DNA of 64,000 nucleotides from Helicobacter_D sp964464895 (GCA_964464895.1 CAYXGY010000003.1:62001-126000); one strand, 5' to 3'. Counted from the stretch's first letter, positions 8,286-15,550 are shown. The notes: generated by a model from the sequence alone, not told the origin. Translations and numbers: made by a program.

Positions 8286-8945
8286 TTATCCCCCCCCCCC
8301 GCTGATAATAGAATCCTGATAAATCTTTATAATAAATTTCTTGCCATTTTTATAAAAAAACGCAGGAAACTCCTCATTGCTTACAATGCGCAACAAATTA
8401 AATTGCGCCTCTATGCTTTTTGTAATATCCAATTCGCTATCTTTTGGGCTTCTTTTGGGATAGAAACTTTCCTCCCCACTTTGAACTTTTGGCTCTAAAG
8501 TCGGTAATTGACGCAAAAACTCTAAACACATTTGCTGGCACATTTTCGCCTGCTTCTCTCGCAATTCTTCATAGAGCTCCAAACCGCTTAGATGCAAAGT
8601 TTTTTGCAAATAAATCATTCCACTATCCGCCTTCGTATCTGCCCTAAAAAGAGTGAAAACAATAGAATCCTTACCCTCTAACACTTGCCAAAAGAGAGGC
8701 GACCAACCCTTGCCCTTAGGCAAGTTTGAAGCATGAATGACGCAATTAATCTTGTGTTGTTCTAAAAATTCCTGTTCTATGAGCTGATGATACGATAGAA
8801 TAAAAACAATATCATAAGATTCTTTGATGTCTTGGTGAGAAAAATAAAGTTGCGCCCCGACAATCTTGTCTTGCAACTCCTTAGCATAGGGGATAAACCA
8901 CTGATTAGCAGAAGTAAGAATCGCGACTTTTAACCCACTTTGCAT
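8286..8945 (-). CDS. sugar N-formyltransferase, C-terminus at a phase-variable G tract
   Basis: The 219-residue formyltransferase-fold protein carries IHASNLPKGKGWSPL and RADTKADSGMIYL, corresponding to the catalytic His and Asp regions of 10-formyl-THF-dependent enzymes. The Asn usually found two residues before the His is replaced (VIH). Such enzymes formylate amino-sugar nucleotides. Its last residues, SGGGG, come from the G tract, and it stops immediately after with TAA. With one more G (or two fewer) it would continue into the PseH-like module to give a two-domain enzyme of about 385 residues. The start ATG 8945 has AGGAG-type spacing upstream. Confidence 0.8.
   Translation of the reverse strand: MQSGLKVAILTSANQWFIPYAKELQDKIVGAQLYFSHQDIKESYDIVFILSYHQLIEQEFLEQHKINCVIHASNLPKGKGWSPLFWQVLEGKDSIVFTLFRADTKADSGMIYLQKTLHLSGLELYEELREKQAKMCQQMCLEFLRQLPTLEPKVQSGEESFYPKRSPKDSELDITKSIEAQFNLLRIVSNEEFPAFFYKNGKKFIIKIYQDSIISGGGG
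8290..8300 (-). repeat. G11 homopolymer tract (contingency locus)
   Basis: Eleven Cs on the plus strand are G11 in the coding strand, at the 3' end of the formyltransferase. At 11 Gs the frame ends in TAA at 8288-8286. At 12 or 9 Gs it enters the acetyltransferase frame with no stop. At 10 or 13 Gs it ends at TAG a few codons on. Tracts of this length in Helicobacter and Campylobacter change by slipped-strand mispairing. Confidence 0.9.
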
Positions 8946-9074
8946 AAAGCACTCCTATGCGAAAGTGAAAAGCTAGGGATTTGCGATTTTAGAAATTGTA
9001 AGACAAAGGGAGATTTTGTCTTTTTGATTGTATATTGTTTGCTTGTGAGATTCCAAAGGCAGATAACTAGGTAA

Positions 9075-10202
9075 TTATTTGTCCCCCCCCCCCGCAGATA
9101 ATGTAAAATAGCTCATTGTTTCGTCCTTGTTTGTGAGATTGAAGCCAAACTTAGTATAAAGCGCAATTGCCTTTGCATTGCAATTTAGAGCACAAGCACA
9201 TAACTTGGAAACGCCAAGCACATTAAAGGCATAAAGCTTAATATGATGAAGCAAAATCCTTCCAATTCCTTTAAGTTTTGGCTTAGAATATAATCCAAAC
9301 TCGCAAGAATCCGCTGTAATATTTGTGAAATAAATCACACCCAAGGGCTCTTCATCTTTTAGTAATAAAAAATATTTTTTATTGGTGGATTCTTTTAGGT
9401 TTTCAAAAAACCTTAAATGTTCATCTTGTGTGATATTTTTTGTGTGCATATATTTAGCAACACTTTCATCATTTCTCCATAGAAATACAAGCTGTTTTTG
9501 CGCATCATTAAAATCCACAAAATCTATTAACTCAACGCTTTTATGCACATCACGCACAAGAACAAAAGATTCCGCATATTCTATACCGACACGCATTCCT
9601 TGCAATTTAGCATTAAGTCGGATTCCTTCAAGGCTTCTTGGGTGAGGATATTGGCATAACTCCGAACGATAATAACTCATTGCTTTGATTTTATCCTCTA
9701 TCGTCCCACTAATATCAAAAAATACATTACCGCAGAAACTTGCCCCAAAATTCCATTCCGTAGAAGATAATATTTCAAAACTATAAATTCGTTTAACATA
9801 TTCGCTAGGCAATGGGCGAGTCGCAGTCAAAACAGCTTGAAATGTGACTTTGTGGTCTATGTTTAAATCCTTTTCAAAATGAGTAAAAATAACATTTGGC
9901 TTTACTTTGTTTTTGATTTTTTCTATTGTTTTTACAATCTCCAACAAATCAACAGAATCAAAACGATTATCCGGGAAATATTCTCTAAAAACCTCTTTGA
10001 TTCCTATGCTTTTATTTGCCATTTCAAACTCTTGATTCAAGACTTCCAACTCTTCTTTATTTATTATATCTCTGCTAGTTTTACCCTCGCCAAGTATTAG
10101 AGTATAGGCTTCTGCGCCTTCTTTAATCAGCCTTGCAACACTCCCAAAACAACCCAAAACCTCATCATCTGGATGTGCAGCTACAATCAAGATCCTTTGC
10201 AT
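9075..10202 (-). CDS. bifunctional PIG-L deacetylase / PseH-like acetyltransferase
   Basis: In this 375-residue fusion, residues 1-225 are a PIG-L/LmbE deacetylase with the zinc motif AAHPDDE at 8-14 and a later NIDHKVT. From about residue 228 a PseH-like GNAT domain begins, with FLWRNDESVAKYM, GIGRILLHHIKLYAF and ALYTKFGFNLTNKDE. PIG-L enzymes remove N-acetyl groups from amino sugars, so the fusion could exchange one acyl group for another. It ends SAGGGDK at an 11-G tract. At 10 or 13 Gs it would gain 50 codons and overlap the start of the downstream formyltransferase by 16 nt. It overlaps the upstream formyltransferase by 16 nt. Confidence 0.82.
   Translation of the reverse strand: MQRILIVAAHPDDEVLGCFGSVARLIKEGAEAYTLILGEGKTSRDIINKEELEVLNQEFEMANKSIGIKEVFREYFPDNRFDSVDLLEIVKTIEKIKNKVKPNVIFTHFEKDLNIDHKVTFQAVLTATRPLPSEYVKRIYSFEILSSTEWNFGASFCGNVFFDISGTIEDKIKAMSYYRSELCQYPHPRSLEGIRLNAKLQGMRVGIEYAESFVLVRDVHKSVELIDFVDFNDAQKQLVFLWRNDESVAKYMHTKNITQDEHLRFFENLKESTNKKYFLLLKDEEPLGVIYFTNITADSCEFGLYSKPKLKGIGRILLHHIKLYAFNVLGVSKLCACALNCNAKAIALYTKFGFNLTNKDETMSYFTLSAGGGDK
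9083..9166 (-). repeat. 84-bp direct repeat, copy 1, beginning with a G11 tract
   Basis: Positions 9083-9093 are C11 on the plus strand (G11 in the coding strand). The following 73 bp, ending GCGCAA at 9166, are identical to 10952-11024. The repeat encodes the last part of two acetyltransferase modules (ALYTKFGFNLTNKDET onward). Perfect identity over a coding segment whose flanks have diverged indicates recent gene conversion or recombination. Confidence 0.92.
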
Positions 10203-10876
10203 ATTTTAAATCTCCCTTTTAAATTCTTGCCTTTAAGTTTGACATCACTAAACTCTATTCTAAATCCATTACAACTCAAAAAAGCTTTTGGATAACTAGG
10301 GGCATCTAGCATTCTTATGAAATCATAGATTTGAAGCAAAGTTGGATTCCTTAAGCTTTCCAAATTGCTTTGCTCTGATTTTCTTCTTTTAAAATGCGTG
10401 ATTTTCCCTTTTTGACATTGTGGGATTAGCTTATTTTTTAAAAGATAGGGAATCATTTTGAAAAAAATTATTTTGGAAGATTTTTTATAAATCTCTTCAG
10501 CACTGCCTTTAGAAATATTCAGTGGTTTTTTTAAATAAATATCCCCGCCATCTAAAACTTCACACACTTTTAATGCAGAAATTTTTGTCTTTTTGATGCC
10601 TTGCAAAATTAAATTTTGCAATGGGCTTCCACCTCTTCCAAATGGCAAATCCGTCATATGAAACACTATGCACTCATAATTCTCATAAATCTCTTGTGGA
10701 ATTCTATACGACCAATGTGGAAAAAATATCCATTTAGGCTCAATAGATTTTACAAAAGACAAATTAAGCTTTTGTTTGTCTTTAATAATAATGATTTTAA
10801 AAGATGGATATAATTTTTGGAGCTTTTTACAATTTTTGAGATTCCAATCTTTTGATGTTGCAATAATGATTTTCAC
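10187..10876 (-). CDS. sugar N-formyltransferase, second copy
   Basis: The 229-residue formyltransferase-family protein has CIVFHMTDLPFGRGGSPLQN, the His-centred motif of sugar formyltransferases, and VLDGGDIYLKKPL, the Asp region. It starts at GTG 10876 in a GTGA overlap with the upstream acetyltransferase stop, so its translation is likely coupled to that gene. Its end overlaps the PIG-L fusion start by 16 nt. It differs considerably from the formyltransferase at 8286-8945. It probably formylates an amino-sugar intermediate of the nonulosonate pathway; the substrate is inferred from context only. Confidence 0.82.
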   Translation of the reverse strand: MKIIIATSKDWNLKNCKKLQKLYPSFKIIIIKDKQKLNLSFVKSIEPKWIFFPHWSYRIPQEIYENYECIVFHMTDLPFGRGGSPLQNLILQGIKKTKISALKVCEVLDGGDIYLKKPLNISKGSAEEIYKKSSKIIFFKMIPYLLKNKLIPQCQKGKITHFKRRKSEQSNLESLRNPTLLQIYDFIRMLDAPSYPKAFLSCNGFRIEFSDVKLKGKNLKGRFKICKGS

Positions 10877-11397
10877 GCAACAAGCCTTTTGGGCAAATCA
10901 AAATATTGATTTGAAGTGGCAACAATTAAACCTCTAAATGCCCCCCCCCCCGCAGATAATGTAAAATAGCTCATTGTTTCGTCCTTGTTTGTGAGATTGA
11001 AGCCAAACTTAGTATAAAGCGCAAGGGCTTTGGTGTTATCATTAAAGGCGCAAGCATAGAGTGTCGCGACATTCAAAACTTCAAAAGCATATTTTAGCAT
11101 AGCCTCCATTAGCTTTGCGCCATATCCTTGTAAATCGGGATTCTGATAAATCCCAAATTCGCAAGAGATTCCAAGCTTTATATCCACAAAGCAAATCACG
11201 CCTAAGATTTCATCGTTTTCTAAAACCAAAAAATATTGCTTGGTTGCATCTTGCTTCAGGGATTCCAAGAAATGCAAATGTTCTTTTAGGGGAATCGTTT
11301 GCGTTTTCATTAGAGGGGCGATTTTTAGGTGATTGCGCCAACCAAATACCAAGATTTTTTCTACCTCATTTAAATCAACAAAATTTTTCAATTCCAT
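10873..11397 (-). CDS. PseH-like N-acetyltransferase with phase-variable tail
   Basis: The 174-residue protein starts MELKNFVDLNEVEK, a PseH-like beginning. It has YFLVLENDEILGVICF, the acetyl-CoA-binding GYGAKLMEAMLKYAFEV and ALYTKFGFNLTNKDE. At the 11-G tract it continues for 22 residues (AFRGLIVATSNQYFDL onward) that resemble the N-terminal strand of a formyltransferase, then stops in a GTGA overlap with the next gene. At 12 or 9 Gs it would end two codons after the tract, and at 10 or 13 Gs four codons after, losing the coupling. As the most complete PseH copy it is the best candidate for the pathway acetyltransferase. Confidence 0.82.
   Translation of the reverse strand: MELKNFVDLNEVEKILVFGWRNHLKIAPLMKTQTIPLKEHLHFLESLKQDATKQYFLVLENDEILGVICFVDIKLGISCEFGIYQNPDLQGYGAKLMEAMLKYAFEVLNVATLYACAFNDNTKALALYTKFGFNLTNKDETMSYFTLSAGGGAFRGLIVATSNQYFDLPKRLVA
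10941..11024 (-). repeat. 84-bp direct repeat, copy 2, beginning with a G11 tract
   Basis: Positions 10941-10951 are C11 on the plus strand. With the following 73 bp they are identical to 9083-9166, in the same orientation, 1,858 bp apart. Recombination between the copies would remove the formyltransferase at 10187-10876 and the deacetylase domain, leaving a single acetyltransferase module. Confidence 0.92.
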
Positions 11398-11458
11398 TTA
11401 CAAATCTTTAGTCCATAATCTCTACAAGATAAGTTGATAGCAATTCATTCTCCATTAG

Positions 11459-11508
11459 GGATTCAAAAGCTTAAATTTCAACTCTGCAAGCTCCCAATCC
11501 TCTAGCGT
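11459..11508 (-). pseudogene. remnant of the pseF 3' end
   Basis: Fifty bases are identical to 13703-13752, inside the 3' end of pseF, in the same orientation. They encode the last residues (TLEDWELAELKFKLLNP) and then a TAA one codon earlier than in pseF. There is no upstream pseF sequence, so this is a fragment. It lies just upstream of the acetyltransferase at 10873-11397. This suggests pseF and that gene were once adjacent and were separated by the gene now at 11643-13641. Confidence 0.85.
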
Positions 11509-11596
11509 CAATTATATTTTTTTAGAACCTTAAATGTCAAGTGTGTCAAAGTCAAGCACTTACTCTCCAATCAACACAAGCGCAATGAAATTTAGA

Positions 11597-11602
11597 TATA
11601 AT
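11597..11602 (+). promoter_or_regulatory. probable -10 box of the LTA-synthase-like gene
   Basis: TATAAT at 11597-11602, 41 bp before the ATG at 11643, with a strong AAGGAG at 11631-11636. Both lie between the pseF remnant and the gene, so the gene brings or has acquired its own rightward promoter. Confidence 0.55.
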
Positions 11603-11642
11603 TTTACCTTTTAATTTCTAAGACTTCATAAAGGAGTGGCGA

Positions 11643-11915
11643 ATGCGCCTTATTCTACTACAAATTTTAAGCTTTGCTTTCATTTTTCTCTTGCTCTTTT
11701 CTTTGATGCGGGTTGTGATGGGTGTGGAATTTTTGGGCATTGAATTAATGCAAGAAAATCCCAAAGATACTCTTTTGCTCTTTTTGCTTGGTGTTGTGAG
11801 TGATTTGAGGCTGATTTCTGCTGTATTTTTACCCCTTTTGGGCGCAATGTTCTTAATGCTTTTTAAGCCTCTATGGCTTAGGCTATTAGCGGGGGGGGGG
11901 GGTAGAATTATTTAA
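11643..11915 (+). CDS. N-terminal fragment of the LTA-synthase-like gene as currently read
   Basis: With 12 Gs, translation from ATG 11643 gives 90 residues containing two or three hydrophobic segments (LILLQILSFAFIFLLLF; a second around LISAVFLPLLGAMFLML), then GGGGRII and a TAA. Alone it is only part of a membrane anchor and is not expected to be catalytic. Confidence 0.8.
   Translation: MRLILLQILSFAFIFLLLFSLMRVVMGVEFLGIELMQENPKDTLLLFLLGVVSDLRLISAVFLPLLGAMFLMLFKPLWLRLLAGGGGRII
11891..11902 (+). repeat. G12 homopolymer tract (contingency locus)
   Basis: Twelve Gs at codon 83 of the LTA-synthase-like gene. Frame arithmetic gives a full-length product at 11, 8 or 14 Gs and premature termination at the present 12. 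This is the only tract of the four with 12 Gs. Confidence 0.92.
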
Positions 11916-12096
11916 AAGATTCTATGCCTCCCTCTCAAGCTCTTTCCTTGCCTTATGCGCCTTTTGTTTTCTACTCTCTGTCTTTATTAACTTTTATTAT
12001 TATGAGCTCTACAAAACCAACATTGATATTTTTATCTTTGGCTTAAAAGACGACAATACCGAAGCAATCTTTAAGATAATCTTTGCGGATTATCCC

Positions 12097-13641
12097 GTGT
12101 TTGCTTTGTTATTTTTAGCAGTTGCCTTTAGCCTCTTTTGTGCTTGGCTCAATACAAAAATCTTGCATTTATCTCTCCCCTTTATTAAAATGACACCTCT
12201 AATTAAATTTGCCTTATTTTTGGCTTTTTGCGCTCTTTATGTGTTGGCACTCAGGGGACATTTTAGCTATGTTGCAATGAGAGCTGGAAATTATCGTTTC
12301 TCCAAAACAGAAAGCTTTAATGCTCTTGCCCTCAATCCTTTGACGAGTTTTAGTTTTGCATTAAGAGATTATCAAAAAGACACTTTAGATTTAAAACCCT
12401 CTAATATTGAGAGACTAAGAGAAATTAGCAAAATCTTTCCACTTTTTGACACAAGCTCCAAAAATGATTTTGCGCTTACGAATCCACCACATATTATGGT
12501 CAATCTTATGGAAAGTTTTGGCACACAAATGCTGTCTTTGCAAGAGGGAAACTTGAATCTGCTAGGCGAACTTCAGCAACATTTTGAAGAGGATTTTGTA
12601 TGGACGCGTTTTTTACCCTGCCAAAATGACACAGCCTCAAGTTTCTTTTGTTTATTTTTTCAAAGTCCTATTGTGCTTTCAAAATCAAATTATAAGAAAC
12701 ATTATTTACCATTTAGCCCAATAGAAGTTTATAAACAGCAAGGTTATAGAGTAATTTTTCTTACAGCTGGCAATTCAACTTGGTCTAATTTGGGATTTTT
12801 TATAAAAGCGCAAGGTGCTGATGCCATTGATGAAGTTACTTTGCTTCAAGATTATCCAAGTTCAATCAAGACACATTACCATTATCATTATGGTGTAGGT
12901 GATGAGTTTATGTATCAAAAGGCATTGGAGCTTTTATCTAGTGCAAAAGAGCCGCTTTTGATTCTTACTTTAAGTGTTTCAAATCACCCCCCTTATCCTG
13001 AAGTGCCGATTTCTTTTTCTAAAGAGCAAATTCCATTAGAGATTTTTAACAAAATACCTAGAAACGCTTCTGCAATCCTTAATACTTATGTCTATGCCAA
13101 CGATGAATTTGGGAAATTTTTGACGCAAATCAAACAGAGCGAATTAAAAGACCGCGTAATTATTGCCGCCACAGGAGACCATAGGGTAAGGGATTTGAGT
13201 ATGGATTCCAAGACAGAAAAAGCCCTTGCCTATGCCGTGCCCTTTTATCTCTATGTGCCAAAGGCTTATCAAAAAGGAATCGTATATGATAAGACGCGCA
13301 TTGGCTCACATAAAGACATTTTCCCCACACTCTATGCCCTCTCTTTAAGTGAAGTCAAATACTTGAATCTTGGCGGACGCAATCTATTAGGCGAAGAACA
13401 AAATGAAAAATTTGTATTTGGTTATAATCCAGCGGTATGGATTGACGAAGAGGGGATTTATCCTGCATATTCTAATGTTGGCTTTAGGTATTTAAACAAT
13501 GAAAGTCTCTTAAGCACTGATGAGAGTTTTGCACCCGATGAGGAGCATTTGCGATTCTATAAACTTTATACCGAATTTCTTGATATGCAGTTGCGCTATC
13601 GGTTGCTAAATTTGAGGGAAAAGCAGGATAAAACTCCCTGA
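12097..13641 (+). CDS. C-terminal frame of the LTA-synthase-like gene (sulfatase domain)
   Basis: The frame holding the remaining membrane helices and the whole sulfatase domain is open from 11902. The first ATG-like start proposed at 12097 (TTT GCT TTG region) lies inside a membrane helix and has no ribosome-binding site. Independent translation is therefore unlikely. The sulfatase motifs are described with the full gene. Confidence 0.7.
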   Translation: MFALLFLAVAFSLFCAWLNTKILHLSLPFIKMTPLIKFALFLAFCALYVLALRGHFSYVAMRAGNYRFSKTESFNALALNPLTSFSFALRDYQKDTLDLKPSNIERLREISKIFPLFDTSSKNDFALTNPPHIMVNLMESFGTQMLSLQEGNLNLLGELQQHFEEDFVWTRFLPCQNDTASSFFCLFFQSPIVLSKSNYKKHYLPFSPIEVYKQQGYRVIFLTAGNSTWSNLGFFIKAQGADAIDEVTLLQDYPSSIKTHYHYHYGVGDEFMYQKALELLSSAKEPLLILTLSVSNHPPYPEVPISFSKEQIPLEIFNKIPRNASAILNTYVYANDEFGKFLTQIKQSELKDRVIIAATGDHRVRDLSMDSKTEKALAYAVPFYLYVPKAYQKGIVYDKTRIGSHKDIFPTLYALSLSEVKYLNLGGRNLLGEEQNEKFVFGYNPAVWIDEEGIYPAYSNVGFRYLNNESLLSTDESFAPDEEHLRFYKLYTEFLDMQLRYRLLNLREKQDKTP

Positions 13642-13669
13642 CTTTCGCCATCGCAAGCCGATTTATCTG

Positions 13670-13691
13670 TGTGGCAATCCATAATGCCACA
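13670..13691. terminator. hairpin between convergent LTA-synthase-like gene and pseF
   Basis: TGTGGCA (13670-13676) and TGCCACA (13685-13691) form a perfect 7-bp stem with an 8-base loop, followed by TTTCTC. It lies between two convergent genes, so it could terminate either. The loop sequence GCAATCCATAAT is shared with the intergenic region near 4020. Confidence 0.5.
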
Positions 13692-13695
13692 TTTC

Positions 13696-14388
13696 TCATT
13701 GAGGATTCAAAAGCTTAAATTTCAACTCTGCAAGCTCCCAATCCTCTAGCGTATCAATGTCTTGCACGCGAGAGGGCGGAAGTAACAAGCTCAAAGAATC
13801 TTCAAAGATATTTTCACGACTTAGCCAAACTTCTGCTTTGGCAAAATAAAATTGTCCCGCATCGTGATAGACTTTTTCCAAATCTTGCGAACGTTTGGTG
13901 AAGTAATCTTTAAAGAGCATAACATTCTTGCCCTTTTGTATGCTAAAGGCACGATAAGGGGAATAATCATACTCTACCGCTCCAAAGCAATAGCACTCCT
14001 GTGCCTCTTGTTTTGCCGTTTCAAAAGCACCTTGCAAAGTGTGATAATCCAATAAAGGTGCGGTGGCATACAAGCAACACACCCATAAATCCTTAATTGC
14101 TTGACTTTGTGCAAGAGAATCAATTGCATGTAAAATTACCTCTCGTGTGCCCGCATAATCATTGCTTAAATCCTCCGGACGCTTCAGGGTGCGTGCGCCG
14201 AGATTCCTAGCAAATTCTAAAATCTCCTCATCATCACTTGAAACGATGATTGCGTCAAAAACTCCGCTTTTTTGGGCATTTTGTATGCTATAAGATAAAA
14301 TAGGCTTGCCACAAAAGCTTTTGAGATTCTTTCTTTTGATTCGCTTGCTCCCTCCGCGTGCGGGGATAATACACACACAAGATTCCAT
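13696..14388 (-). CDS. pseF: pseudaminic acid cytidylyltransferase
   Basis: The 230-residue CMP-sialate-synthetase-family enzyme carries IIPARGGSKRIKRKN near residues 7-21, which binds CTP, then SYSIQNAQKSGVFDAIIVSSDDEE and YHDAGQFYFA. PseF activates pseudaminic acid as CMP-Pse, the donor used by Maf transferases. The adjacent pseC and pseB make PseF more likely than the legionaminate or sialate paralogs. It follows pseC by one base. Fifty bp of its 3' end are duplicated at 11459-11508. Confidence 0.9.
   Translation of the reverse strand: MESCVCIIPARGGSKRIKRKNLKSFCGKPILSYSIQNAQKSGVFDAIIVSSDDEEILEFARNLGARTLKRPEDLSNDYAGTREVILHAIDSLAQSQAIKDLWVCCLYATAPLLDYHTLQGAFETAKQEAQECYCFGAVEYDYSPYRAFSIQKGKNVMLFKDYFTKRSQDLEKVYHDAGQFYFAKAEVWLSRENIFEDSLSLLLPPSRVQDIDTLEDWELAELKFKLLNPQ
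13703..13752 (-). repeat. 50-bp segment of pseF duplicated at 11459-11508
   Basis: This stretch inside the pseF 3' end is identical to 11459-11508 in the same orientation. The two copies bracket the oppositely oriented LTA-synthase-like gene, like the ends of an inserted cassette. Confidence 0.88.
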
Positions 14389-14389
14389 T

Positions 14390-15550
14390 TTATGCCTTTT
14401 GGCGCACAGATTCTCTCAAAATCGTAATGACTTTTTGTTGCTCTTGCGGTGTGAGTGTGGGGAAAAGAGGCAAAGAAATCGCGCGTTTATAATAAGATTC
14501 TGCTTCTTTAAAATCCCCCTTTTTAAATCCAAATTGCCGATAAAAAGGCTGTAAATGAATCGGGATATAATGCACTTGCGCACCGATTCCAGCCTCTTGA
14601 AGTTTGGTGAATAATTCCTTGCGTTTGATTCCACTTTTTTTGTTTAACAAAATCACATAAAGATGAAATGCGCTGTAATTATAAGAAGCGACATAGGGCA
14701 AAGTGAGCTCCAAATCGCACAAGGCTTCATTATAAATTTTAACGAGCTCATTGCGTTTGGAGACATAGGATTCCAAACGTTCTAATTGGGAGATTCCAAG
14801 TGCTGCGTGCAATTCACTTAGACGGTAATTAAACCCTAATGTCTGCTGCTCATAATACCAAGCCCCCGCACTTTTGCCCTTAAAATCTTCTATATTCTTA
14901 GTAATTCCGTGACTTTTGAATTGTTGCATTTTGCTAGCGTATTTTTCATTCTTCGTGGTGGCGATTCCACCCTCCGCACAAGTGATAATTTTCACAGGGT
15001 GGAAGCTAAAAATCGTAATCTCGCTAAATTTGCAACTCCCAATAGGAAACTTATAGTAGCTCCCACCGAGTGCGTGTGAGGCGTCCTCTATGATTTTAAA
15101 TTTATAAATCTTGCTTAGATGGTAGAGGGATTCCATATCGCAGCTTTGCCCTGCAAAATGTACTGCTACAAGCACTTTTGGTCGTTTGTGTTTGGGAGTG
15201 CGGTTTAGTTTTTTTTCTAATTTTTTCACATCAAGGTTATAAGTTCGTGGATTAATATCCACAAAATCTACCTTTGCACCACAATAGATTCCACAATTTG
15301 CACTTGCGACAAAGCTATTAGGAGTTGTCCATAGCCAATCTCCCCTCTTCAATCCTAAGGCGAGTGCGGCACAATGGAGAGCGGAAGTCGCACTATTGAA
15401 GCTTACGCCAAATTCTGCCCCTACCTTTTGGGCTATTTTTTGTTCTAATTCTTGTGCTTTAGGTCCTTGTGTAATCAAAGGCGACTTGAGGGCTTCTACA
15501 ACTGCTTGAATATCGGATTCTATAATTTCTTGTTTGCCATAAGGAATCAT
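14390..15550 (-). CDS. pseC: UDP-4-amino-4,6-dideoxy-N-acetyl-L-altrosamine transaminase
   Basis: The 386-residue DegT/DnrJ/EryC1 aminotransferase transfers an amino group to C4 of the keto sugar made by PseB. Visible features are LITQGPKAQELEQ, FNSATSALHCAALALG, EDASHALGGSYY and the PLP lysine in SFHPVKIIT, then GFNYRLSELHAALG. The start at ATG 15550 (MIPYGKQEII) is preferred because it overlaps the pseB stop as ATGA. The longer frame to 15586 would extend inside pseB. It is the middle gene of pseB-pseC-pseF. Confidence 0.92.
   Translation of the reverse strand: MIPYGKQEIIESDIQAVVEALKSPLITQGPKAQELEQKIAQKVGAEFGVSFNSATSALHCAALALGLKRGDWLWTTPNSFVASANCGIYCGAKVDFVDINPRTYNLDVKKLEKKLNRTPKHKRPKVLVAVHFAGQSCDMESLYHLSKIYKFKIIEDASHALGGSYYKFPIGSCKFSEITIFSFHPVKIITCAEGGIATTKNEKYASKMQQFKSHGITKNIEDFKGKSAGAWYYEQQTLGFNYRLSELHAALGISQLERLESYVSKRNELVKIYNEALCDLELTLPYVASYNYSAFHLYVILLNKKSGIKRKELFTKLQEAGIGAQVHYIPIHLQPFYRQFGFKKGDFKEAESYYKRAISLPLFPTLTPQEQQKVITILRESVRQKA

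Larger units (their letters stand above)
11643..13641 (+). pseudogene. LTA-synthase-family sulfatase/phosphoglycerol transferase, phase-OFF
   Basis: Two frames on either side of a 12-G tract form one gene. At 11 Gs (or 14 or 8) the frame from ATG 11643 would pass ALAGGGVELFKRFY and continue to 13641, giving about 665 residues, the usual size for this family. The N-terminus has several membrane helices. The C-terminal extracytoplasmic sulfatase domain has NLMESFG (metal Glu), CQNDTASSFF (likely catalytic Thr), LTLSVSNHPPY and ATGDHRVRD. Relatives transfer glycerol phosphate or phosphoethanolamine to surface polymers. The gene runs against the flanking pse genes. It is intact apart from tract length, so this is a switch state rather than decay. 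Confidence 0.85.

Noticed and set aside
12097..12100. Independent start for the sulfatase frame near 12097
   Set aside because: It lies within a membrane helix, is not ATG and lacks a ribosome-binding site, and the same frame is open back to the G tract.
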